DNA from: Microbacterium sp. SA39 | GTDB taxonomy: Bacteria > Actinomycetota > Actinomycetes > Actinomycetales > Microbacteriaceae | Length of the DNA: 64,000 bases | Assembly (NCBI RefSeq): GCF_000967865.1 | Contig: NZ_JXRU01000031.1 | Location: 142,252-206,251 of the forward strand | Direction of reading: 5' to 3' | In this document: one piece after another, positions 1-8,683 of the stretch | Layout: each line of letters begins with the position of its first letter | How positions within the stretch are numbered: position 1 is the stretch's first letter | Translations under genes and position numbers: made by a program | Notes under the pieces: model-generated | What the model saw: only the letters and a program-made list of their open reading frames with translations | Database searches by the model: none | Told to the model about the DNA's origin: nothing

Positions 1-1
1 G

Positions 2-763
2 TCCCCGGACCTGCACGCGGCCGCGTACCGCGTGCTCGGCCTCGACTGGGAGTACGGGCGTCGACAGGTCACGGCGAGCGGCTTCGCTCCGGCGCTGAGC
101 GGGCTCGACTCGAGCTGGCGGGGCCTCTCCTTGACGATGCCGTTGAAGGAGGCGGCATTCCGCGCATCGACGAGGCGTGATGCGCACGCCGAGCTGACGG
201 GCGCGGTCAACACGCTTCTGCTCGGCGAGATCATCGCGGGATTCAACACGGATGTCGGCGGGATCATCGATGCGTTGCGCGAAGCCGGCATCGCCGAGGT
301 GGGCAGCGTCCGCATCCTCGGTGCGGGCGCCACGGCGGCATCCGCTCTCGTCGCGGCGACCGAAATCGGAGCAGAGCGGATCGAGGTGGCGGCCCGCAGG
401 CCCGATCGCGCCGCGGGACTCGTCGCGCTGGGCGCGCATGCGGGCGTGCGCGTCGACGCGCGGCCGCTCGGAGAGCCTGCCCTCGCTGCCGAGCTGACGA
501 TCGCGACGCTCCCGAGCGGAACCGCGCTTCCGCCGGAGACGGCTGCGCTGCTGTCCGCCCGCGGCGGCACGCTCTTCGATGCGGCCTATGCCCCCTGGCC
601 CTCGGCACTCGCTGTCGCCTGGGGCGAAGGCACCGTCGTCTCCGGGCTCGGGATGCTGCTCCATCAGGCGGTGCGACAGATCAGGATCTTCCGTCACGGC
701 GACCCGCTCGTCCCGCTGGCGGATGAGGCCGAGGTCCTAGCGGCCATGCGCGCCGCACTCTGA
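2..763 (+). CDS. aroE: Shikimate dehydrogenase, 5' end missing
   Basis: Reduces 3-dehydroshikimate to shikimate with NADPH in chorismate synthesis. The frame is open from the window edge and begins inside the family's N-terminal SPxLHxAAY substrate motif, so only about the first 10-20 residues are missing; 253 codons are visible. The catalytic Lys lies in SLTMPLKEA, the partner Asp in GFNTDVGG, and the NADP loop is ILGAGATAAS. The usual NVTxPxK motif is SLTMPLK here, a divergent but plausible version. It is the first gene of an aro cluster and is followed by aroC after a 94-bp gap that starts with short tandem repeats. An internal GTG at 32 is not the true start because homology extends upstream of it. 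Confidence 0.9.
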   Translation, partial: SPDLHAAAYRVLGLDWEYGRRQVTASGFAPALSGLDSSWRGLSLTMPLKEAAFRASTRRDAHAELTGAVNTLLLGEIIAGFNTDVGGIIDALREAGIAEVGSVRILGAGATAASALVAATEIGAERIEVAARRPDRAAGLVALGAHAGVRVDARPLGEPALAAELTIATLPSGTALPPETAALLSARGGTLFDAAYAPWPSALAVAWGEGTVVSGLGMLLHQAVRQIRIFRHGDPLVPLADEAEVLAAMRAAL

Positions 764-805
764 ACCACTCGTACTCTGAACCACTCCGTGCTCTGAACCG
801 CACGG
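757..805 (+). repeat. Three short tandem repeats over the aroE stop codon
   Basis: Three imperfect copies of a 16-17 bp unit (core CTCTGAACC) lie at 757-772, 773-789 and 790-805. The aroE stop codon is the TGA inside the first copy. The repeats lie between aroE and aroC; function unknown, possibly replication slippage. Confidence 0.75.
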
Positions 806-857
806 ACCCGACGACACGCGGCACCAGACCGCCCCGATCGCATGGGAGACTGGAGCA

Positions 858-2087
858 ATGCTCCGCGTGCTCACGGCCGGCGAATCGCACGGCCCAGAAC
901 TGATCGCCGTCATGGAGGGTCTGCCCTCCGGCGTCCCGGTGTCCTCCGAGGCCATCCAGGCCGACCTCGCCCGTCGCAAGCTCGGTTACGGCCGCGGCTC
1001 GCGCATGAAGTTCGAGCAGGACGAGCTGTCGATCTCGGGTGGCGTACGTCACGGGAAGACGCTCGGCAGCCCGATCGCGCTGCGCATCGGCAACACCGAG
1101 TGGCCGAAGTGGATCGAGGTCATGAACCCCGAGCCCGTCGAGCTTACTGACAAGTCGCGCGGACGCAGCGCCCCGCTCACGCGTCCCCGACCCGGCCACG
1201 CCGATCTCGTGGGCATGCAGAAGTACGACTTCGACGAGGCGCGACCGATCCTCGAGCGCGCGAGTGCCCGAGAGACGGCCGCCCGGGTCGCGCTCGGCGC
1301 GCTGGCACGCTCCTTCCTCAGCGAGCTCGGCATCCGTCTGGTGAGCCACACACTCTCGATCGGTCCCGTTCGCGTGCCCGAGGGCTCGGCGCTGCCGACG
1401 CCCGACGATGTCGATGCGCTGGATGCCGATCCGCTGCGGTGCTTCGACACCGCCACCTCTGCGCTGATGGTCGCCGAGGTCGACGATGCCAAGAAGGACG
1501 GCGACACCCTCGGCGGCATCGTCGAGGTGCTCGCCTACGGACTCCCGCCGGGACTCGGCTCTCACGTGCACTGGGACCGCCGCCTGGACGCGCGTCTCGC
1601 GCAGGCACTGATGAGCATCCAGGCCATCAAGGGCGTCGAGGTCGGTGACGGTTTCGAGACCACGCGCCGACGCGGGTCTGCGGCCCATGACGAGCTGTTC
1701 GCGACCACGGACGGGATCTCGCGCGGTTCCGACCGCGCCGGCGGCACGGAGGGCGGCATGTCCACCGGCACCGTTCTTCGGGTGCGTGCCGGGATGAAGC
1801 CCATCGCCACCGTCCCGCACGCGCTGCGCACGATCGACGTCGCCACCGGCGAGGACGCGACCGCGCACCACCAGCGCTCCGACGTCTGCGCCGTCCCCGC
1901 AGCGGGCGTCGTCGCCGAGGCCATGGTCGCCGTCGAGCTCGCGAACGCGGTGCTGGAGAAGTTCGGCGGTGACAGCGTCCGTGAGACGCGTCGCAACCTC
2001 GACGGGTACCTCGCCGCCATCCCTGCGGAGCTTCGCACCACGCCCGCGTCCGAGGCGGCGCTCATCGCGCATGACGAGCGAGGCTGA
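858..2087 (+). CDS. aroC: Chorismate synthase
   Basis: Converts 5-enolpyruvylshikimate-3-phosphate to chorismate using reduced FMN, the last common step to aromatic amino acids. The 409-residue protein has the N-terminal family signature [10 protein letters not shown] (about residues 5-14), [12 protein letters not shown] (about 48-59), and later family blocks around [10 protein letters not shown] and [10 protein letters not shown]. Length is normal to slightly long. A GGAG sits just upstream of ATG 858. Its last 17 bases overlap aroK, so the two are translationally coupled. Catalytic assignment rests on family homology. Confidence 0.97.
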   Translation: MLRVLTAGESHGPELIAVMEGLPSGVPVSSEAIQADLARRKLGYGRGSRMKFEQDELSISGGVRHGKTLGSPIALRIGNTEWPKWIEVMNPEPVELTDKSRGRSAPLTRPRPGHADLVGMQKYDFDEARPILERASARETAARVALGALARSFLSELGIRLVSHTLSIGPVRVPEGSALPTPDDVDALDADPLRCFDTATSALMVAEVDDAKKDGDTLGGIVEVLAYGLPPGLGSHVHWDRRLDARLAQALMSIQAIKGVEVGDGFETTRRRGSAAHDELFATTDGISRGSDRAGGTEGGMSTGTVLRVRAGMKPIATVPHALRTIDVATGEDATAHHQRSDVCAVPAAGVVAEAMVAVELANAVLEKFGGDSVRETRRNLDGYLAAIPAELRTTPASEAALIAHDERG

Positions 2088-2589
2088 TCCGCTCACGCTG
2101 GTGCTGGTCGGCCCGATGGCCGCCGGCAAGACCAGTGTCGGCCGGCGCGTGGCCCGCAGACTCGGTGTCGGATTCATCGACACCGACAAGCGCATCGTCG
2201 CGCAGCACGGCCCGATACCGGCGATCTTCGCCGCGCACGGGGAAACCCACTTCCGCGAGCTGGAGCGTGCCGCCGTTGCTGCCGCTCTCTCGGAGGGCGG
2301 CGTGATCTCCCTCGGCGGCGGAGCGGTCACGGATGCCGGCACGCGAGAGATGTTGCGACAGCATCCGGTCGTCTTCCTCACTGTGAGCGCAGACGCGGTC
2401 GCGGACCGCATTCGCGGGAACAACCGCCCTCTGCTCGCGGGGGAGGACCCGCTCGAGCGGTGGGTGCGGATCCTCGACGAGCGCCGGGACTGGTACGACG
2501 AGGTGGCCTCGACGACGTTCGACACGTCGCGTCGGCCGATGCAGAGGATTGCCGACGAGATCGTGGCATGGAGGAGAGAGCAGCGATGA
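2071..2589 (+). CDS. aroK: Shikimate kinase
   Basis: Phosphorylates shikimate at O3 with ATP. The 172-residue product starts [10 protein letters not shown] and has the P-loop GPMAAGKTS near residues 12-20, the shikimate-binding DTDKRI motif, and the glycine-rich GGGAVT loop. I chose ATG 2071 because it gives the usual shikimate kinase length; an upstream in-frame extension would lie wholly inside aroC. It overlaps aroC by 17 bp and aroB by 4 bp (ATGA), so aroC-aroK-aroB are probably one transcript. Confidence 0.95.
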   Translation: MTSEADPLTLVLVGPMAAGKTSVGRRVARRLGVGFIDTDKRIVAQHGPIPAIFAAHGETHFRELERAAVAAALSEGGVISLGGGAVTDAGTREMLRQHPVVFLTVSADAVADRIRGNNRPLLAGEDPLERWVRILDERRDWYDEVASTTFDTSRRPMQRIADEIVAWRREQR

Positions 2590-3674
2590 GCACGACGACC
2601 ATCAGCGTGACCGGGAACGACGCCTACGACATCACCATCGGACGAGGTGTGCTGGATCGGGTGTCCGCCGCGCTCGCGCCGACCGTCCGCAAGATCCTGG
2701 TCGTGCACCCGCCGACGCTGGCGGCACGCGCGGCCGAGCTGCGGGAACGGCTGCTCGCCGACACGGAGAACGGCCCGCGCGAGGTGCTGCTGGCCGAGGT
2801 CCCCGACGCGGAGCAGGGCAAGCGCATCGAGGTCGCCGCGTTCTGTTGGCAGGTCATGGGCCAGGCGGACTTCACCCGCAGCGACGCGGTGGTGGGCTAC
2901 GGCGGGGGAGCGGTGACCGACCTCGCTGGCTTCGTCGCGGCGACCTGGTTGCGCGGCGTGCAACTCGTGCAGGTGCCCACGACCGTGCTCGGCCTCGTCG
3001 ACGCCGCAGTGGGCGGTAAGACAGGCATCAACACCGCCGAAGGCAAGAACATGGTCGGTGCCTTCTGGGCGCCCGCGGCTGTCGTCGGCGACCTCGACGA
3101 GTTGGCCAGCCTGAGTCCGAACGAAGCCACGGCCGGTTTCGCGGAGGTGGTGAAGGCCGGGTTCATCTGGGCACCCGAGATCCTCGACATCATCGAGGCG
3201 GATCCCGCAAGGTCCGTGGACACGACGACCGATGAGTTCCGTCGCGCCGTCGAGCTGGCGATCGACATGAAGGCCGAGGTCGTCTCGGACGACTTCCGCG
3301 AGGCGGGGCTCCGCGAGATCCTCAACTACGGCCACACGCTCGGCCACGCGATCGAGCACGCCGAGCGTTACAAATGGCGGCACGGCGCGGCGATCTCGAT
3401 CGGCATGCTCTACGCCGCCGAGCTCTCGCGGCTCGCCGGCCGTCTGTCCGATGCCGCGGCGGAGCGGCACCGCACGATCCTGGAATCGCTCGGCCTGCCG
3501 ACGTCGTATCGCGCGGGCGCCTGGCCGCAGCTGCTCGCCACGATGCAGCGCGACAAGAAGAGCCGTGGCGGGATGCTGCGGTTCATCCTGCTCGACGACA
3601 TCGGCAAGCCCACCGTGCTGCAGGCTCCGGACGAATCCCTGCTCTTCGCGGCCTATCAGGAGGTCGGTGCGTGA
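2586..3674 (+). CDS. aroB: 3-dehydroquinate synthase
   Basis: Cyclises DAHP to 3-dehydroquinate, the second shikimate-pathway step; needs NAD and a divalent metal. The 362-residue protein has the NAD-binding GYGGGAVTDLAGF block, the conserved VDAAVGGKTGIN segment, EVVKAGFI, and the metal-ligand region NYGHTLGHAIEHAE. ATG 2586 overlaps the aroK stop as ATGA, which fixes the start; upstream in-frame codons are within aroK. Confidence 0.97.
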   Translation: MSTTTISVTGNDAYDITIGRGVLDRVSAALAPTVRKILVVHPPTLAARAAELRERLLADTENGPREVLLAEVPDAEQGKRIEVAAFCWQVMGQADFTRSDAVVGYGGGAVTDLAGFVAATWLRGVQLVQVPTTVLGLVDAAVGGKTGINTAEGKNMVGAFWAPAAVVGDLDELASLSPNEATAGFAEVVKAGFIWAPEILDIIEADPARSVDTTTDEFRRAVELAIDMKAEVVSDDFREAGLREILNYGHTLGHAIEHAERYKWRHGAAISIGMLYAAELSRLAGRLSDAAAERHRTILESLGLPTSYRAGAWPQLLATMQRDKKSRGGMLRFILLDDIGKPTVLQAPDESLLFAAYQEVGA

Positions 3675-3711
3675 CGATCGTCCGGACGAGTCGCTCGCTC
3701 ACCCCCGCGGA

Positions 3712-3717
3712 TAGGGT
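3712..3717 (+). promoter_or_regulatory. Leaderless -10 of aroQ
   Basis: TAGGGT is followed by six bases and GTG 3724. There is no Shine-Dalgarno sequence, so transcription probably starts at the start codon. This suggests aroQ can be transcribed separately from aroC-K-B. Confidence 0.55.
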
Positions 3718-3723
3718 GTCACC

Positions 3724-4164
3724 GTGACGACGAACGCGCGGCTGCTCCTGGTCAACGGGCCGAACCTCAACCTGCTCGGCACCCGCGAGCCCGAGATGTA
3801 CGGCACATCCACGCTCGCCGATGTCGAGCGGCTCACGGCCGAGGTCGCCGAATCGCTGGGCTACCAGGTGCGGGCGATTCAGAGCAACCACGAGGGCGTC
3901 CTCATCGATGCGATCCACGAGGCTCGCGCGGACTGCGCCGGCATCGTGATCAATCCCGGCGGACTCACGCACACATCGGTCGTGCTTCGCGACGCGCTCA
4001 CCGGAGTCTCACTGCCCTTCGCCGAGGTGCACATCTCCGACGTGTACGCGCGCGAGGAGTTCCGCCACCACTCGTACCTCCACGATGTCGCGGCGGTGCG
4101 GGTCATCGGTCGCGGCGTCGACGGGTACGCGGATGCCGTGCGCGAGCTCATCGCGCGGTTCTGA
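3724..4164 (+). CDS. aroQ: 3-dehydroquinate dehydratase, type II
   Basis: Dehydrates 3-dehydroquinate to 3-dehydroshikimate. The 146-residue protein is the dodecameric type II class: LLLVNGPNLNLLGTREPEMYG with the catalytic Tyr, QSNHEG, INPGGLTHTSV, and EVHISDVYAREEFRHHS carrying the catalytic His region. GTG 3724 lies 49 bp after aroB and six bases after a -10-like hexamer, suggesting a leaderless mRNA. With aroB, C, E and K it covers five of the seven shikimate steps here; DAHP synthase and EPSP synthase are not in the window. Confidence 0.97.
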   Translation: MTTNARLLLVNGPNLNLLGTREPEMYGTSTLADVERLTAEVAESLGYQVRAIQSNHEGVLIDAIHEARADCAGIVINPGGLTHTSVVLRDALTGVSLPFAEVHISDVYAREEFRHHSYLHDVAAVRVIGRGVDGYADAVRELIARF

Positions 4165-4210
4165 GCCCCGACGCAGCAGAGCAGAATCGGGCTCGGCGTC
4201 CGGTATCCCG

Positions 4211-4216
4211 TAGAAT
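4211..4216 (+). promoter_or_regulatory. Candidate -10 of efp-nusB
   Basis: TAGAAT lies in the aroQ-efp gap, giving a leader of about 65 nt before efp. No convincing -35 is visible. The leader has a partly complementary GGCC-containing pair but no clear terminator. Confidence 0.45.
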
Positions 4217-4287
4217 CGACTGTCGGCCCTGCCTGAATCGCGGGGGAGAGGCCGGACCCACAGACTCAGGAACGGAACTCTCAGCGC

Positions 4288-4848
4288 ATGGCATCTACCG
4301 CAGACATCAAGAACGGCGTCGTTCTCAGCATCGACGGACAGCTCTGGAACGTCATCGAGTTCCAGCACGTCAAGCCCGGCAAGGGCGGCGCCTTCGTGCG
4401 GACCAAGCTGAAGAACGTCGTGTCGGGCAAGGTCGTCGACCGCACCTACAACGCCGGCGCCAAGATCGAGATCGAGAACGTCGATCGTCGTGACTTCACG
4501 TACCTGTACGCGGACGGTGACAGCTTCGTGTTCATGGACACCTCCGACTACGACCAGATCACCGTGCCTGCGGCGACCGTGGGGGATGCGAAGAACTTCC
4601 TGCTCGAGAACCAGCAGGTCACCATCGCCCTCAACAACGGCAACCCGCTGTACATCGACCTCCCGGCGTCGGTCATCCTCGAAGTGACCTACTCGGAGCC
4701 CGGTCTGCAGGGCGACCGTTCCTCCGCCGGCACGAAGCCCGCGACGGTCGAGACGGGCTACGAGATGCAGGTTCCGCTGTTCGTCGAGACCGGAACGAAG
4801 ATCAAGGTCGACACCCGCACGGGTGACTACCTCGGTCGCGAGAAGTAA
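4288..4848 (+). CDS. efp: Elongation factor P
   Basis: Binds ribosomes stalled at consecutive prolines between the P and E sites and promotes peptide-bond formation. The 186 residues form the expected three beta-barrel domains (KOW-like, S1-like central, C-terminal OB). The modification-loop region reads [14 protein letters not shown] near residues 28-41. The C-terminal signature ([13 protein letters not shown]) is present. nusB follows after 3 bp, a common actinobacterial pairing. Confidence 0.98.
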   Translation: MASTADIKNGVVLSIDGQLWNVIEFQHVKPGKGGAFVRTKLKNVVSGKVVDRTYNAGAKIEIENVDRRDFTYLYADGDSFVFMDTSDYDQITVPAATVGDAKNFLLENQQVTIALNNGNPLYIDLPASVILEVTYSEPGLQGDRSSAGTKPATVETGYEMQVPLFVETGTKIKVDTRTGDYLGREK

Positions 4849-4851
4849 GGC

Positions 4852-5262
4852 GTGAGCGCCCGCACGAAGGCGCGAAAGCGCGCTCTCGACATCCTGTTCT
4901 CCGCCGACGTCCGCGGCGATGATCTCTCGGTGACCCTGGCCGCCGAGGCGAAGCGCGCAGCGAGCGAGCCGTCGCGAGAGGCCTCCTGGCTCTACGCCAG
5001 AGAGATCGTCGACGGCATCATCGACCAGCGCGACGAGATCGACGAGCAGATCACGACGCACAGCCGTGATTGGAAGATCGAGCGGATGCCGGCGGTCGAT
5101 CGCGCTCTGCTGCGCATCGGCGTCTGGGAGATCCTGCACAACGACGAGGTGCCCACGGCTGTGGCCATCGATGAAGCGGTCGAACTCGCGAAGGAGTTCT
5201 CCACCGACGATTCCGGCGCGTTCGTGCACGGCGTCCTCGCGAGGGTGTCCCGCGCCTCCTGA
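4852..5262 (+). CDS. nusB: Transcription antitermination factor NusB
   Basis: RNA-binding protein that, with NusE (S10), binds boxA in rRNA transcripts to prevent premature termination. The 136-residue all-helical protein begins SARTKARKRALDILF, the typical start motif, and has the conserved ERMPAVDRALLRIGVWEIL and AIDEAVELAKEF segments. The GTG start lies 3 bp after efp. Many relatives have pyrR close downstream; here it is 5.7 kb away. Confidence 0.96.
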   Translation: MSARTKARKRALDILFSADVRGDDLSVTLAAEAKRAASEPSREASWLYAREIVDGIIDQRDEIDEQITTHSRDWKIERMPAVDRALLRIGVWEILHNDEVPTAVAIDEAVELAKEFSTDDSGAFVHGVLARVSRAS

Positions 5263-5272
5263 TCCACCCGCG

Positions 5273-5299
5273 TCGCGGCACGCATGTCGGATGCCGCGA
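5273..5299 (+). terminator. Hairpin after nusB
   Basis: Perfect 8-bp arms TCGCGGCA (5273-5280) and TGCCGCGA (5292-5299) enclose an 11-base loop, just after the nusB stop and before the next gene. There is no T tract, so termination is only inferred. Confidence 0.45.
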
Positions 5300-5312
5300 G
5301 AAGGATGTCGGC

Positions 5313-8300
5313 ATGCCCGCTCCCCGCGTCGACCTCCGCGACCTGATGCAGATCACGGATGCCGGTGGTTACGCGCGGGGCCTCGCCTACTTCCGTGAGG
5401 GCAACGTCCTCGACCTCGATTGGGATGAGGATCGGCAGGCGCTCGAAGCCCATGTGAAGGGCAGCAACGACGCGGAGTATCTCGTCGAGGTGGGCTTCGT
5501 GTCATCGAACGGCAAGAGGCACGTCCGCTCGACGCGCTGCTCCTGTCCCGTGCGCTCGGCGTGCAAGCACGTCGTCGCAGCGCTGCTCGCCTCGAACGTG
5601 CACTCGTACGCGCAGCAGGACGGCGCGAGGACCGTCGAGTCCGTCGCCCCGGCTCCCGCGCTCGTCGAGCCGACCGCGCTGTCATGGCGCGCGTTGGTGG
5701 CGACGACCGCCGCGGCGCAGACTCGTCCGCTCGCGCTCGGCGTCGAACTGCGCCACCGTGCACCTCGTGGCGACAACCACTGGGCTCCTCGCGCGGTTCG
5801 CCCGGCGACTCCCCGCGACCTCGCCAGATCGACGGGCGAGCTTCTTCTCGCGATCCGCCCGCTCATGCGCAGCCAGCAGACCGGGGCATGGATCCAGGGC
5901 CAGGCGGGTTGGGACCTCGTGCGGCGCGACGTCGCCCAGTTCGGCCGGCTCCAGACCCGGTGGTTCGGCGACCTGCTCAGCATCTCGCGCGACTCGCTGC
6001 TCTCCGGCAATGCCGGTGACTGGCTCGTCGTGGATCAGATCGAGTCAGGGCTGCTGTGGTCGCATCTGCGTGCCGGTGCCGACTTGGGCATCCCGCTGGT
6101 CGCGAGCCAGAAGACCGCGACGGTCCACCTCGCCGAGACGGCCGACGTCACAGCGACGATCGCTCGCGACGAGACCGGAGCGCTGACCGTCGCGGCCTTG
6201 GTCACGGTCGATGGCGCAACCGTCGCCGCGAGCGACGTGCATCCGATCGGGCGCACCGGCGTGTACTCCGCCGTCCTGGTCGGCAGCCGGATGCGGATCA
6301 CCCTCGCCGAGGTCGCGCTCAGCGAGCAGGTGCGCGCACTGCTCGATGCGCAGCGGCCGCTCGTCATCCCGGCTGACGAGGAGACGGCGTTCGTCGCGGA
6401 GGCGTACCCGCTTCTCGCGCGACGCGCGACCGTTCAGACCGTCGGCGACGTGTCTCTCCCGGAGATCCCCGCGCCCGAGCCTGTTCTGGACGTCGCCTTC
6501 GAGACGGGTGACGTCGTCAGCTATTCGTTCACCTGGGACTACCGGGGGTTCGGGACGGTACCGTTCGCTTCGAGTCCGGCCGCCGTGCGCGACCCGGCGG
6601 CCGAAGCAGTGAGACGGGCGGCGCTCGAGACCGTCTGGCAGGAGCACACCACGAAGCGGTTCTCGCCCGCGGGTTCCTTCCACGACATAGACGCGGCGGC
6701 CTTCGTCGCCCAGGTGGTCCCTGCGCTCGAGTCGGCCGGGGTGCGAGTCGTCACGACCGGTGCGCGAAAGGCGTACCGCGAGCTGCAGGGCGATCCCGAG
6801 GTCAAGGTGACCACCGTCGAGTCGACGGACGCCGACTGGTTCGATCTCGGCATCATCGTGACCATCGACGGGAGGAACATCCCGTTCGGTCCGTTGTTCA
6901 CCGCGCTCAGTCGGGGCAAGAAGAAGCTGCTCCTCTCCGACGGCGGATACTTCTCACTGAGTCACCCCGCCCTGGATCGCCTTCGCGAGCTCATCGAGGA
7001 GGCGGGGGAGCTCGGCGAGTGGGAGACGGGACCGCGTATCAGCCGGTATCAGACCGATCTCTGGGAGGAGTTCGAGGACCTCGCCGACGAGTCGCAGCCG
7101 GCCGTGAGCTGGCGTTCGACCGCCGAAGGGCTGCGCGCGGCGACCGGTGTGCCGGCTACGCCGCTGCCCGCGTCCGTCGATGCGGAGCTCCGTCCGTATC
7201 AGAAGTCGGGTTTCGACTGGCTCGTCTTCCTGTGGCGCCACAGGCTCGGCGGCATCCTCGCCGACGACATGGGGTTGGGAAAGACCCTGCAACTGCTGGC
7301 CTTCGTCCAGCACACCCGCGACACGGGGGAGAAGCGGCCGTTCCTCGTGCTGGCTCCCACCTCGGTCCTGAGCACGTGGAAGACGGAGGCCCGGCGGTTC
7401 ACCCCGGAACTCCGGGTCGCGATCGTCGACACCACGAGCGGCACCCGCGGCGGCGTGCTCGCCGACGCCGCGGCATCCGTCGACATCGTCGTGAGCTCCT
7501 ACACGGTCGCGCGCCTCGACGAGCAGGAGTTCGGAAGGATCGAGTGGGCGGGTCTCATCCTCGACGAGGCGCAATTCGTCAAGAACCCGAAGACCAAGCT
7601 CCATCGCGCCATCGCGACCTTCCGCGCCGATGTCACGTACGCGGTCACCGGAACCCCGATGGAGAACAGCCTCTCCGAGCTGTGGTCCCTACTGAAGCTC
7701 GCGGCACCCGGGCTCTTCCCCTCAGCGCGGAAGTTCCGCGATCGCTACATCCAGCCGATCGAGAAGGGCAAGGTCCCCGAGAACGAGGAGGGCGGCGAGT
7801 TCCGCCAGCGGCGCCTGGCGCAGCTGCGCCGTCGAATCCGCCCATTGATGCTGAGGCGCACCAAGGAGCTCGTCGCGTCCGATCTCCCGCCCAAGCAGGA
7901 GCAGGTGCTCGAGGTCGAGCTGAGCCCCGCGCATCGTGCGGTCTACGACATCGTGCTGCAGCGCGAGCGGCAGAAGGTGCTGGGCCTGATCGACGACCTC
8001 GACCGGAACCGGTTCATCGTGTTCCGTTCGCTGACCCTGTTGCGGATGCTGAGCCTCGCACCCGAACTCGTCGACGAGGCAGATGCCGACATCGGCTCCA
8101 GCAAGCTCGACACGCTGCTCGAGCGGGTCATCGAACTGCAGGCGGAGGGGCACCGGGCGCTGGTCTTCAGCCAGTTCACGTCGTTCCTGGACCTCGCTGC
8201 CGCGCGCCTCGATGCCGCCGGCATCCCCTACGCCCATCTCGACGGATCCACGCGCCGCCGGCAGGACGTCGTCGACGGGTTCAGAGCGGGACAGCAGGTC

Positions 8301-8603
8301 GTCTTCCTCATCAGCCTCAAGGCCGGCGGGTTCGGCCTCACGCTCACGGAAGCCGATTACGTGTTCCTGCTCGATCCCTGGTGGAACCCCGCGGCGGAGG
8401 CGCAGGCGATCGACCGCACCCATCGCATCGGCCAGACCAGCCAGGTCTTCGTCTATCGGATGATCGCGTCAGGGACGATCGAGGAGAAGGTGCGCGAGCT
8501 CCAGCAGCGCAAGGCGCGCCTGTTCACAGCGGTGATGGACGACGAGGAACTGTTCGCGAGGTCTCTCACCGCGGACGACATCCGCGGGCTCTTCGACGAC
8601 TGA
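5313..8603 (+). CDS. SNF2-family DEAD/H helicase with SWIM zinc finger
   Basis: Swi2/Snf2-type ATP-dependent DNA translocase, 1096 residues; cellular role not known. A SWIM zinc finger (CxC...CxH, CSCPVRSACKH) lies near residues 76-88. A family-specific middle region follows, then the helicase core: Walker A ADDMGLGKT near 650, DEAQ Walker B near 748, VTGTPMEN near 778, VFSQFTSFLDL near 950, GGFGLTLTEAD near 1005, and the arginine-finger motif RTHRIGQ near 1036. This SWIM-SNF2 layout is common in actinobacterial and firmicute genomes. It stands alone between nusB and the next gene; a weak AAGGA precedes ATG 5313. No adjacent methylase, nuclease or defence partner is present, so I do not call it a phage-defence gene. 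Confidence 0.92.
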   Translation: MPAPRVDLRDLMQITDAGGYARGLAYFREGNVLDLDWDEDRQALEAHVKGSNDAEYLVEVGFVSSNGKRHVRSTRCSCPVRSACKHVVAALLASNVHSYAQQDGARTVESVAPAPALVEPTALSWRALVATTAAAQTRPLALGVELRHRAPRGDNHWAPRAVRPATPRDLARSTGELLLAIRPLMRSQQTGAWIQGQAGWDLVRRDVAQFGRLQTRWFGDLLSISRDSLLSGNAGDWLVVDQIESGLLWSHLRAGADLGIPLVASQKTATVHLAETADVTATIARDETGALTVAALVTVDGATVAASDVHPIGRTGVYSAVLVGSRMRITLAEVALSEQVRALLDAQRPLVIPADEETAFVAEAYPLLARRATVQTVGDVSLPEIPAPEPVLDVAFETGDVVSYSFTWDYRGFGTVPFASSPAAVRDPAAEAVRRAALETVWQEHTTKRFSPAGSFHDIDAAAFVAQVVPALESAGVRVVTTGARKAYRELQGDPEVKVTTVESTDADWFDLGIIVTIDGRNIPFGPLFTALSRGKKKLLLSDGGYFSLSHPALDRLRELIEEAGELGEWETGPRISRYQTDLWEEFEDLADESQPAVSWRSTAEGLRAATGVPATPLPASVDAELRPYQKSGFDWLVFLWRHRLGGILADDMGLGKTLQLLAFVQHTRDTGEKRPFLVLAPTSVLSTWKTEARRFTPELRVAIVDTTSGTRGGVLADAAASVDIVVSSYTVARLDEQEFGRIEWAGLILDEAQFVKNPKTKLHRAIATFRADVTYAVTGTPMENSLSELWSLLKLAAPGLFPSARKFRDRYIQPIEKGKVPENEEGGEFRQRRLAQLRRRIRPLMLRRTKELVASDLPPKQEQVLEVELSPAHRAVYDIVLQRERQKVLGLIDDLDRNRFIVFRSLTLLRMLSLAPELVDEADADIGSSKLDTLLERVIELQAEGHRALVFSQFTSFLDLAAARLDAAGIPYAHLDGSTRRRQDVVDGFRAGQQVVFLISLKAGGFGLTLTEADYVFLLDPWWNPAAEAQAIDRTHRIGQTSQVFVYRMIASGTIEEKVRELQQRKARLFTAVMDDEELFARSLTADDIRGLFDD

Positions 8604-8649
8604 GTCATTACTCACGGCTGGTCTCCGCCAGCGCCCAGGGGGCCGCCGA

Positions 8650-8655
8650 TAGAAT
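8650..8655 (+). promoter_or_regulatory. Candidate -10 of namH-like gene
   Basis: TAGAAT lies 28 bp before ATG 8684, giving a leader of about 22 nt that contains the ribosome site GAGAGG. Confidence 0.5.
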
Positions 8656-8683
8656 CGGACGGTTCACTTTCGAGAGGAATGCA

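Noticed and set aside
5313..8603. SNF2 helicase as part of an anti-phage system
   Set aside because: No adjacent methylase, nuclease, PLD or other DISARM/Zorya-type partner. The SWIM-SNF2 type is a common chromosomal protein.
7019..8683. N-terminal extension of the namH-like frame through the SNF2 gene
   Set aside because: The upstream part is the SNF2 gene in another phase; homology and the ribosome site place the start at 8684.
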